The translations under genes were made by a program, and so were the position numbers. A DNA stretch of 64,000 nt from assembly GCA_905250075.1 (NCBI GenBank), contig CAJNOP010000315.1, positions 1 through 64,000 of the forward strand, in the 5' to 3' direction. Positions 54,848 through 64,000 of the stretch are shown here, in pieces; position 1 is the stretch's first letter; the number at the start of each line of letters is the position of its first letter. This DNA comes from Rotaria sp. Silwood1 (lineage: Eukaryota > Rotifera > Eurotatoria > Philodinida > Philodinidae). The notes under the pieces are model-generated. The model was not told the DNA's origin, did no database searches, and saw only the letters and a list, made by a program, of their open reading frames with translations.

Positions 54848-57222
54848 AATCAATCTTATCTTAGGACTATTGACATGGTTAAGTTTATGAATTATATCCT
54901 GTTAAGTACTGTGGAATATTGTAAGTTTCTATCTTTATGTGGAAAAAGTTGCTGTTGTTGAAAGGAGGGATAGTATCGAATTGTTTATCGGTATGAATCC
55001 TACGAAATTACTCCTAACAACCTTGATAATTGTACAAAAAATATCTGCCACATGTTCTATTATTAGGATCATTTTTTACAATGTGTTTTTATTAATTTTA
55101 TTGAGCGCATATTTTCGATAGTTCATCATGAGATGTCTAGTTTTGCGGAAGAGTTTTAGTTTTGATTTAGAGAAAGCTGATTTTGTGTTTTCTTTTGACA
55201 ATCGAAGAATCAGTTGCAACAATTTGAACAGATTCATTCTTTCACTCGTAATGTCTTGACTTTCAATTAATTACGAAACAATTATCCAAGAAGATTATTG
55301 TTACACTCGGAATCTTTCGTTCAATCATGTGGCTATCAGTTTACAGCCTGCAACACAATGCTCTATTACATGATTATATATAACTTATTTGTGTTACTTA
55401 ATCACTTTTCATCTTACTATTCTTCAGAAATGTCATTGTGAGTATATTTATATTCATGTTTAGTCATTGTAAAATTTTTCTATAGTACGTATTACACTAG
55501 GCTAATTTCTAATGCATGAACTTTTCTTTCAGCTGACGGAGAGTTTTCCAAAGTCAACATTCAGTTTATCGATGACTGAGATGTAATAATGTATTTGTCA
55601 AATTGTACAGCTTAGTGATTATGATAAACAAATGTTCTAATTCATTTCATAAGGACATACGCGAAACGATTTGGCAAAAAAGTTGAAACCTATATCTTGT
55701 TTAATTACACTTCTGTAAATCGAATTTTATCTTGAGAGATCGTTCCTTAATCTATTGATTACTTTGGAATTCTTCCGACTCTATTTCTGCAGGTGTTTGA
55801 CTTAATTCCAAAATACTAATTTTGAATTTGGAACCAAGACTTGTGCATGGTTATCTATTTTGATTTATGTTGATTATATTATGGTTCTATGGAAATGAAA
55901 AGATACCATTCGAAGAAAAGAATGTTCTGTGACTGCAATATTGAAAATAGCAATGCATCCTGTTGACTTCTATCGTTATAAAAAAAAGGCAAAAAAAAAT
56001 CTTTTTAGAAAACATCAAGTTGATAATGTCGAGTCACATAAGAGAGCATAAATTTTAAGAAGATGCTTAGAAATATAGTGAAAACTAGGAGTTGAATTCA
56101 CAGATGTATTCATGATAAGAGTAATTACATATATGTCTATAGAGCAATATTCAAAGACGAACTTGTATGAATTAGTTAACTTATGAGAAATACAGCATCA
56201 ATATGTCTAGTAGTTGTTATACAATCTGACAGGAGAAATATTAAAATTTTAAGATCAGTAATATATGTTAATATGTGAACTACAGAACTCGAACGATACG
56301 ATCCGTATGCGATCGTTTATGTACTATGTTGATCTGTACAAGACACTATTCAGTAAACTCACGATTAAGGTAAGACTAGATACTATTCGAGATTCTCTCG
56401 AATACGAAATGTGATGCAAGGCAAAAATCTCAACTGTCAGAAAAAGACTCATCATGTGTGGGGATTCATTGCCAGTCGCTCTTGTACTGAAGATGTTCAT
56501 GTTTCGCTGGATTCAAAAGATTTTCTTTGTACAACTTACCACAATGAGAGCTCTATGAATGTCTGTCAACATTCTTCTTAAGTATATTATCGATTGATCT
56601 TTTAATGATCTATATGATTGATTGTCTGTAAGGTGCAATCAACACGTGTTCGAAAGACTTTTTAGTCAAAAATAAATGAACAAGATTTTTCTTTTCAATG
56701 TTTTTTTAAATAATATAATCAGAAAGAGTAGCGATTGATACTAATACAAAATATATCACATGTGTCATATTTTGCAACAGAAGGTACTCGTTGAGATACA
56801 TTCTGAACACATGATATGAGTTTCTTCTTCGGGAAGTCTCGTAGTTTTTTTTTTCTTTCATAAACTTGAATTCTTATCAATTACTCTTGAAATATAAGAC
56901 TAAGACCTAACTGCATCAATTATATTTGATTCTGATTAAATGACTTCGAGATAGTTTAATATCGATGACCAATTGATCTCTCTCAATATATTCTGCATTA
57001 AAGATTAAAATATTTATCATACGATACATTTTTATGGGACAGTCTGTGGGATGCTTCATTTTAATGCATTGACCGGATACAATACGAGAATCCAAATTGA
57101 TTTATGATAGTGAATAGATCATATTGTATTGTATTTTTTCTGAAATGAATCATTTCGAGGGTAGTAAGACCTCAATTGATCTTTTATATGTATGCATCAA
57201 TTTTTTTTTCTTTCCTTTGCAG
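54848..57222. other. Non-genic stretch
   Basis: I find no exon with both composition and splice support. AT-rich throughout. Confidence 0.45.
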
Positions 57223-57261
57223 TCATAGATATCATCAACGACGATAACTTATCGTCGATAA
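57223..57261 (+). CDS. Possible exon start cut by a telomere-like palindrome
   Basis: A very strong acceptor (TTTTTTTTTCTTTCCTTTGCAG) is followed by an open stretch encoding IDIINDDNLSSI that runs straight into the palindrome at 57262. ACGACGATAACTTATCGTCG here is itself a hairpin, so an alternative reading is palindrome edge. Confidence 0.3.
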
Positions 57262-57326
57262 GGGTGTGGGTGTGGTTGTGCATATGACACATTGCTTCAT
57301 TCATACCCACACCCACACCCACACTT
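57262..57326. repeat. Telomere-like palindrome
   Basis: AGGGTGTGGGTGTGGTTGTG, a spacer of about 20 bp, then CATACCCACACCCACACCCA. The G-rich arm comes first. Confidence 0.7.
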
Positions 57327-57416
57327 TCTATCATCTTACAGAAAAATTGTCTCGTGTTCATGGCAATCTATGTTTTATTCATTTCAGCATAAAACCCAAT
57401 GGAACTTCTTTCTTAG

Positions 57417-57605
57417 AACACTGGTGCTCCAATAGTTATCATTAATCGAAGGATTAAACGAAAATGCAACGAGTGTCTTATTGCTAGTCGTTGTCTAATT
57501 TTACCCGATCTGAACCACCTGAAATCATATCAAAATGAATTTCGTTGCATATGTATGTTTGTTTTTGGCTTCTTTGTGATTATGCGTCGACAATTCGTCC
57601 TGTAA
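57417..57605 (+). CDS. Possible Cys-rich coding exon
   Basis: After CTTCTTTCTTAG an open stretch encodes NTGAPIVIINRRIKRKCNEC, LIASRCLILPDLNHLKSYQN and EFRCIC. A GTATGT donor occurs at 57552, or the frame runs on to a TAA at 57605. The Cys spacing (CNEC..C..C.C) hints at metal binding, but I do not recognise a family. Confidence 0.35.
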   Translation, partial: NTGAPIVIINRRIKRKCNECLIASRCLILPDLNHLKSYQNEFRCICMFVFGFFVIMRRQFVL

Positions 57606-58404
57606 ATATCCTACTGTTTCTAGACGCAGTTCTTCTTAATAGAATGCATATTTGAATAGAATGAAAAAAAGCGAAAAAGAAGGAGAGCACACAGAAACGA
57701 AAGAAAAAACATTGCCATGCAGCACAAGTAAGAATCGAGTCATTTGAAAAAGAACAAGCAGACAGTGTACAACTCAACAAATATAAATAAGCAACAAACA
57801 TAATGCAACTATTTGACTGTGGTGAGTTAATTATTACGAAGATTCGAAAGGGAAAGTAACTGTTTTGAATGCTATATACTTAGTGTCGAGACACTGCGGA
57901 TATTACTAATAACTAATACAGATATGACATTGATAATCATGGTCGACTTTACATAAGCTGACCGATACGGCAATGTACCTGGAGTAATCCAAAACTAGTC
58001 TCGTCAAGGTCTTATTTTCTTATAGTAAGCAAAAAAAATTTCCCTTTTTATGAATAGATAGAGCGTCTTTCATTCTATCTTTCTATTCTATTTGATCGAT
58101 CGTCACTCAGTACTAGAATAAAAAACCTTGGTGAAAACTGTTTTTTGTTGGAAGCTGGCTGGTGGCATTATTTCCTCTACTGAAAGGAAGATAATGCGCT
58201 GAGCAGCTCCCACAACTAAATGTTCGTTCGTTAGTTGGCATTGCAGAACGCAAGAAAAAAAGTATACAGAACGAAAGAGGTGTATACATCGATTTGATTG
58301 GCTGCAGAACAAAAGAAAAAGAAAATATTGATATAAACACATTGTCAGCCGACAGAGCGAAAAAAGCATAGCGTTTTAAGTAAATCAATATCAAATGCAC
58401 TACG
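57606..58404. other. Non-genic, purine-rich patches
   Basis: GAAAAAAAGCGAAAAAGAAG-type purine runs (57660-57710, 58245-58330) create long open frames on the opposite strand that look spurious. Confidence 0.4.
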
Positions 58405-58471
58405 TGGGCGTGGGTGGGTGTAAGTGCGAGTCGAATATGGATGTGAATCCTCTTTGAGTCCACACACATCC
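58405..58471. repeat. Telomere-like palindrome
   Basis: GTGGGCGTGGGTGGGTGTAA, a spacer of about 30 bp, then CCACACACATCCC. Confidence 0.6.
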
Positions 58472-58702
58472 CAAATCGAAATATTTTAATCGCTATGCTA
58501 GAAAGTAAAATATACGTCTTGATGCATTGGTTGAAGATTCATGATCATGAAATTAAAGATAATTTAAAATAAATATAGGTCGATGGAGGCGAAAACTCTG
58601 CGACAGATTATTTTAGTAGATTCCTATCATACTATTTTCCTTTCAGTAGAGGGTTTAGCGACGTTTTCGTCGCGTTACTTGTTTTATATCATCATTCCTG
58701 AC

Positions 58703-58778
58703 GGTGTGGGTATGGTGGTGGGGGTGGGGTGGGAGCGGGCGTGTGCTTTGCTTTCGTCCACACACACACCCACACCCT
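58703..58778. repeat. Telomere-like palindrome
   Basis: GGTGTGGGTATGGTGGTGGG, GGTGGGGTGGGAGCGGGCG, a spacer of about 16 bp, then CACACACACACCCACACCC. Confidence 0.7.
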
Positions 58779-59166
58779 TTTCTTCTTTGACTCAATTTCG
58801 AGTTTCTATGTTCTTTAGTTTTGTTAATCATGTTTTTACAACATGCTATCTATTAAAAGAAGCACTCCTGAGTGACTCTGCGGATCTATCGATCGACCGC
58901 AGTCTTGCTATTGTCACCCGTAGATACATTCCGAACAGCGTGACGTACCACGGATAATATCAATCATATACTTAATAAATGTAAGTGACGTGCGACTCGC
59001 ACCCTTTATCTTAATGCAGTAGAAAATCCAAAGCACGAAAACGTCTTCAGTATGAAACAGACCTTCTAGCAAATACACTGGATGACATAAATCAATTATG
59101 AAGTAATTCAAAAATAATGACTTTTAAACTAATTCAGTTTTCATCACATGTACCAATACTTTTGAT
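58779..59166. other. No gene assigned
   Basis: No supported feature. Confidence 0.4.
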
Positions 59167-59384
59167 AGTATTGACTAAGGTCTACTAGGGTCTGCTGGGA
59201 TCTTCTTGAGGGTGAGAGTAGAAGTACATACACATGCAGTCTCTTCCCTGAGAGTAAAGGTGAGGATGGAAACACACACACATTCATAGCAAGACTGGAA
59301 AGACCATAAAAAACCTACGTAGATCCTTGTAGGTCTTGCTTGACCCTATCAGATCATAGTCAACTCTGGTAAAATTATGTTATA
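59167..59384. repeat. Degenerate palindrome with telomere-like core
   Basis: TTGACTAAGGTCTACTAGGG near the left edge pairs loosely with AGATCATAGTCAA near the right. The core has GAGGGTGAGAGTAGAAGTAC and ACACACACACATTC. It may be an old member of the telomere-like family. Confidence 0.35.
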
Positions 59385-60419
59385 ACTTTTATACCAATGT
59401 GCAAGTAGAAGTACAATTTGTATTATAATCGTCTTATGTACTGACATGTATAATGACCGTGGATGCCAGTACATGGAATGAATTCTCGAATTTTACGTTC
59501 CGGAGGAGAGTGAGTGAGGGTGAGAATGATTGAAATAATTCTTGAGTGCGGCTGTACGGTTGAATTTGATGTAGTGAAATCTTGAATTCTGAACTTTTGA
59601 GAGTCATATCCATTTCAGAGTACAAAATGTACTCGTATTTGCGCAGCCCTCTATGTTTAAGACAAAAACAGAAATCGAACAGTTAAGTGTGTAACACGGT
59701 CATAAACTGTCTTTTTTATGTGCTAGGTAATTTAGCATGGTGCGCCAAGTGTTTTTCTTTTTGTTTGCATTCTGTTATGAAAATATCTTACCGTTTGATA
59801 GAGGAAGACGGTCTATAAATAGTGTGCATTATTTAGTAAAATAATGTCTTCATCTTCCTTTATAGTTACTTTCAGTGAAGTTGATTTTAATGTGGAAAGG
59901 CATTTTTTGAAATAAATTAGTAAATATAAAAAATTTCGTGAAAGTTTTAAATAGGAAAACAAACCGATTTTAACTAAATGTCAGAAGCATTATTGCAAAA
60001 AGGTAAGACATCTAATTCATTTTCGCCATCGTTTATTTGTTGGCTTCAAAAAAATATTTTTTTTCTGTAGAACAGCAGCTGTATATGATACGTGAACAGT
60101 AAGTATCTTGTGCAAAAAAAGTAAGAAATTTGTGTTGTAATTACGTGAAATTTTTTGGCTACCATTAATGAACGTCATATAGGTACGTCGGAAAAAGAAT
60201 TTGACAACACATTTTTTGGTAAAATTCAATCACATTATTCATGAGTATTCATATGTTATGTTGCCATGTTTTTAAAACATTTTTTTTCTTTCCAAATTCG
60301 AAAAATCATTTAAACTATATGCAGTTAGGTAACCAATTGTTTCTTTGGCCAGTGTACAGTAATGGCACATCTATAAACCGATCTTATATCGCTATGAGAA
60401 TACGACTCGATATGTCATA
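59385..60419. other. Non-genic stretch
   Basis: No supported feature. Confidence 0.4.
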
Positions 60420-60735
60420 AAAGGAGATATAGAATAATTGGAGGTAAATGTATAGAAAAAAATAGTGAGTTTCAGTATATTGATAACAACTTTTTTTATT
60501 TTTCATTTTTTCGAAAAATTTTCTTGGCCAAACATCTAGCTGAATTGTTTTCCTATCGATTAGTGAAATCATTTTCTCAAAATCTTGCGAGCTCACCTAT
60601 CCTCAAGATGTTCTTTGAATCCTGCTTGTCGGTTGTACATTTATTCCAATGAAAAATAAAAAAAGTTGTTATCAATATACTGAAACTCACTATTGTTTTC
60701 TATACATTTATCCCCAGTTACTCTATATTGTTTAT
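60420..60735. mobile_element. Inverted repeat, arms of about 80 bp
   Basis: TGAGTTTCAGTATATTGATA and flanking sequence (60465-60510) has its complement at 60652-60698, and the match extends outward (AATTGGAGGTAAATGTATAG). The loop is about 145 bp. A MITE-like foldback. Confidence 0.6.
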
Positions 60736-61530
60736 AACTTGATTTTGTAGTTACAATCAAAGAATAAAAGTAATTAAGGTAATAAATAATAAAAGTGGCG
60801 AATAATAAAGTTACTATAATACTGATTTTTCTAAAGTTCAGTAGTCATTTACGTTTATGCTTATAAAATACAAGTTGAGGTAGATTTGGTAAAATTGTAG
60901 AAACATAGATGCATGATGCAATTATTGGAGTAAATTTTAAATTTTTCGAAAAAAGACCGAATTAGAATTAAAAAACTGATTTTTGTTGTCGGTTCGTGAT
61001 TTTGGTTGTTGATTTGGTAGTAATGACAAAGCATATTTTGGTAATATTATTATTAAATTGAAAAGTTTATTTGAGTAAAATGTGTCTTGTACAAGGTTGT
61101 AAGCATCATCTACAATCATAAGATTATGTGTCCTCAAGAAATGAAAGCCTGAAGACAAGTAGAGAAAAAGTTCTCTTGTGCCTGCTTAAAAAATTGTTCA
61201 TATTATAAACATATGAAAAGTACTGATAATAATTAATAATACCCATTGACGAATAGAAGAATATACATATATATATATATATGTCTCGATATTTTGTTAT
61301 AAAGAAGAAGTCTGCATCTTGCCGTGGTGGTATATCTTTTTTTTAAAGATTTAAAAATAGATTATACTAAACAAACACATGTTTTAAATAAATGAAAAAA
61401 CAATGTAAACAGTTGCCAGCTGCTACTTGTATAAAAAAATTCGCGTACATTTCAATAGAATCACTTAACATTTTCATGTAAAATCTTGACGACAACGCTA
61501 AGTATTAACATACGAAACGAATGCAATAAT
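60736..61530. other. Non-genic stretch with a short (AT)n microsatellite
   Basis: ATATACATATATATATATAT occurs at about 61262. No gene is seen. Confidence 0.4.
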
Positions 61531-61535
61531 GCACC

Positions 61536-62110
61536 CAGGTCAAACCTACTCTTCTATAAACGGTCGTTCACTGACCAAACACGGTCAATAACGGCGATTG
61601 TTTATGTTAACCATTTGCAGCAGCAGTAAACGATGCTTTACAGCATATTACGACAACCGTACACAGTGTCCGTGAAAGTCCATCATAAAAAACTACCGTA
61701 AAAATACGGTGACTGTATACTTTAGTCGGAAAACAATATAAGATATCGCATATGTCAGCCGTTTGCAGTGACCGTTTACAACAGTCGTACATGATGCTTT
61801 ACGGCATACTACAGCAATTGTAAAATTGACTGTAAAATATTACCGGAAATGACTATCGTAGCAACACAGCGACTGTAAACGCTGATATTATAAAATTTCG
61901 TAAGAAATCGTATTCATTAGTTTTACACGGTCATTACCTACGGCGATCGTAAACGATGTTTTACGAAGCTTTCGGGTCATTGCGAACAATTACCTTAAAA
62001 AACCACCATGTACGACTTCTGTAACACTACACCAACTATATACGTTCATCGCATAATATCGCGACGTACTTTTTGTATCAGCTGAAAACGGTCTGATACA
62101 AAAACACTAT
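61536..62110. repeat. 161-bp repeat, three diverged copies, ACGGTCGT-rich
   Basis: GATGCTTTAC at about 61631 and 61792 and GATGTTTTAC at about 61955 mark a period of about 161 bp. Each copy contains GTAAACGATG, CATATTACG-type and CGGTGACTGTA-type blocks. The left end begins CAGGTCAAAC. Confidence 0.55.
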
Positions 62111-62639
62111 TTTTTTAAATCTTATTTCATCGCAAAAAGATCGCTAATGTTAGGGAATTGCTATTATTCAATATAAATAATATACTCTCATGATCAAGTG
62201 TACCAGTTGACAGCTAAAAGCACTTGCGTTTCTATGAAGTTGAGAAAGACTCTTCAGTTCTATTTTCTGATATGAGCAATAATTCTATCAAATCAAACAT
62301 CTTTCCAACGGTCTGATCTGCTTGATGTCCGTTCATACACCGCAGGTTCTTCGTACAACACACCCATCTCACAAACAATATCACGTATAGCACACATAAA
62401 AACATATATTCACACTGAGTACACGGATAACAAACGCACAAAAGTTAGACTAAAACTGTCCACTATTGGAAGAAAAATCGGTTTTTAGCTATTCATAACA
62501 TCATCAAACAATCGTGATTTTTCATTCTTTTCTAGACTCTGTCTACTCTATATATAGGGGTGCACCACGTGTTCGTGCTCTTTTGAGTGAAAGAATAGGT
62601 AGAAGTAACAAGTATGAAAAATCGATTTTTAAGTAGTAT

Positions 62640-63060
62640 TATTCATAAAATAAACGATCTTTCCCATCTTTTGCAAATCGCTTTTTGTCTCAAGTACCTC
62701 ATTCCGAGATATTTTTGAAACTTAGAAATCTACTTTCATACATGGAGACCTTTTTTGAATGATACCTGGGTTTCAAGGTGGTTTTGGGGATAATTACGAT
62801 GTTCAGAAAAAAAAAGATCTTTAATGATCTTTAGTGATCTTTATCTTTGAAGTACCTGATATTAGGATATTTTTCTTGCTTGAATTTATATTTTGATAAA
62901 GAAAGATCTTTTATGGAAGAATACTTTGTTTCGTAGGCATTTTCGAGATTAAAATACTGTGTTTGAATGAAAAGATCTTTAAAGATCTTGAAATATATTA
63001 TTTAGCGATTTTTCAAGATCTTTAAAGATCTGTATCTATATTTTTTTTGTACCTGGTTCG
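62640..63060. repeat. Diverged repeats with AGATCTTTAAAGATCT palindromes
   Basis: AAAGATCTTTAATGATCTTT, then AAAAGATCTTTAAAGATCTT, then AAGATCTTTAAAGATCT, alternate with a CAAGTACCTCATTCCGAGAT / GAAGTACCTGATATTAGGAT / TGTACCTGGTTCGG block. This suggests about three copies of a unit of 170-190 bp. Confidence 0.5.
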
Positions 63061-63159
63061 GCTGGAGTTTCTGAGAGTATAAACGGAGGAGTGTAGAAGA
63101 TATGTTTAAAGACTTCTTGATGGCTATCATATGCCTCAGCTTTGTTTTGGTTTGCCGAA

Positions 63160-63408
63160 AGTGGGAACGGCCGTATACGCTGATATTACGGTCGTGAACG
63201 ATGTCGTATAAGGCATTGCACATCGGCATTGATGCCGTATCAAGTCATAATTACAGTCGTATATTGTTTTCGTATCATGCCGTTTACGGCACGGCAAAAT
63301 ACCATCGTAATACAGCCCATGGAAATACGGCGAGGATACAGCCGTACGCAGCAGTATTTCCACTGTATACGGTCGTTTCTGGTTACCGTAATGCTCGGTC
63401 TGGGAACA
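63160..63408. repeat. TACGGC/GCCGTA-rich palindromic block
   Basis: Many short palindromes of GCCGTATAC, TACGGTCG and CCGTTTACGGCACGG type occur. The right end reads GCTCGGTCTG, whose complement CAGACCGAGC matches the CAGGTCAAAC start at 61541 except for transitions. The two blocks may be ends of related elements, but no target duplication supports joining them. Confidence 0.45.
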
Positions 63409-63633
63409 ATATACTTTAAATTTTGTCGGATGTTATAATTATTATTTGCAAATATTAAAAGACAAGAAATCTCATTAAAAAATATATAACAGACACATAT
63501 GAGAAATGACTCCAATGATATTATAAATATGATAGACATGATAAATCGAAAAAACTGACGTCAGAATATAAAACTTTATTTAATATATTGGATTTTTTTT
63601 TGTATAATTTCCCTAGAGAATATACTGAGTTAA

Positions 63634-63830
63634 GGGTACCCAAAAAAGTACCCTGATACCAGTATGTCACAGGAACTTTTGGGTACCAAAGTACTTACAG
63701 GTACCTAAGTGGTACTTTGGCAAGTACCCTGCTGGAAAATGCACAGTAATTGGGTACCTAAAGGTACTGATCAAGTACTGAATTGGGTACCATTATATAG
63801 TATTTCTAAGTACCCTGTTACCAAATTTTC
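63634..63830. repeat. GGTACC / AAGTACC palindrome cluster
   Basis: TTAAGGGTACCCAAAAAAGT opens a run of about a dozen GGTACC, AGTACC and GGTACTT motifs. The TTAAGGGTACCC start equals the end of the piggyBac-like element at 41605, so this may be one end of a related element extending toward the window edge. Confidence 0.45.
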
Positions 63831-64000
63831 AGTATGTTCAGGATCGAACCTGATCTTTGACTTTTTAAAATTTTTTCTTTTTCTTCAGATAATTTACTAG
63901 ATTTTTTTTACTTTATTCAATTTAATTTTTTCAATTCCAAAAACTTAGCAGGAACAATGTCGGGATCCGACTCAACTTGAGTTGGTCGTAGAACACTTCA
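63831..64000. other. Window edge, nothing assigned
   Basis: No supported feature. Confidence 0.4.

Noticed and set aside
57580..58469. Minus-strand Phe/Cys/Ser-rich frames
   Set aside because: They come from purine-rich runs on the plus strand and lack any coding support.
62563..62600. hAT-type end TAGGGGTGCACCACGTG
   Set aside because: No matching inverted end or 8-bp duplication was found within the window.

Overview
The window looks like AT-rich nuclear DNA of a small invertebrate, most likely a bdelloid rotifer, and most likely a gene-poor accessory or subtelomeric segment. The evidence is three-fold. First, about twenty short tracts of TGTGGG/CCCACA occur; this is the telomeric hexamer known from bdelloids. 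Second, small exons are joined by introns of about 50-105 bases with GT..AG ends. Third, there is an F-box/leucine-rich gene, a divergent intronless seven-transmembrane receptor, and intronless genes of bacterial character lying among many non-autonomous transposons. The species assignment is inference; no rRNA or tRNA gene was seen to confirm it.

Layout. 0-6.3 kb: two short direct repeats, a small palindrome, and a 129-bp tandem repeat (1.84-6.05 kb) split by a 2.5-kb hAT-like element with an exact 8-bp target duplication. 6.3-9.4 kb: a possible bZIP-like exon, then mostly featureless DNA. 9.4-13.35 kb: a 3.9-kb foldback element whose inverted arms are tandem arrays of a 177-bp unit. 13.9-15.5 kb: two convergent small genes, one homeodomain-like and one coiled-coil; an exon of the latter is split by a telomere-like palindrome. 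16.1-17.2 kb: long inverted repeats and telomere-like tracts. 18.5-24.0 kb: a second hAT-like element, a hairpin, a SINE-like sequence and a third hAT-like element. 24.2-25.8 kb: an intact secreted amidase. 26.2-26.6 kb: two hammerhead ribozyme motifs bounding a 332-nt unit. 26.7-32.6 kb: gene fragments and an F-box/LRR gene. 33-39 kb: exon fragments and two long inverted-repeat elements. 40.2-41.2 kb: an intact GPCR. 41.6-42.3 kb: a piggyBac-like element. 44.4-46.2 kb: an intact fusion of an SDR-like domain with a bacterial-type glycosyltransferase. 46.2-64 kb: mostly non-genic DNA with a dead F-box/LRR fragment (48.7 kb), a dead acidic-protein gene (54.2-54.6 kb), more telomere-like palindromes, and simple or tandem repeats at the right end.

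Only three genes look fully intact as single reading frames: the amidase, the GPCR and the SDR-glycosyltransferase. Most other coding signal is fragmentary. The most unusual features are (1) the family of telomere-like palindromes, always G-rich arm first and C-rich arm second, at least one of which sits inside an exon between copies of a 3-bp repeat; (2) the paired hammerhead motifs; (3) the SDR-glycosyltransferase fusion; and (4) the foldback element, whose 177-bp (59-codon) repeats keep a frame open. No operon-like or pathway-level grouping of genes is visible.
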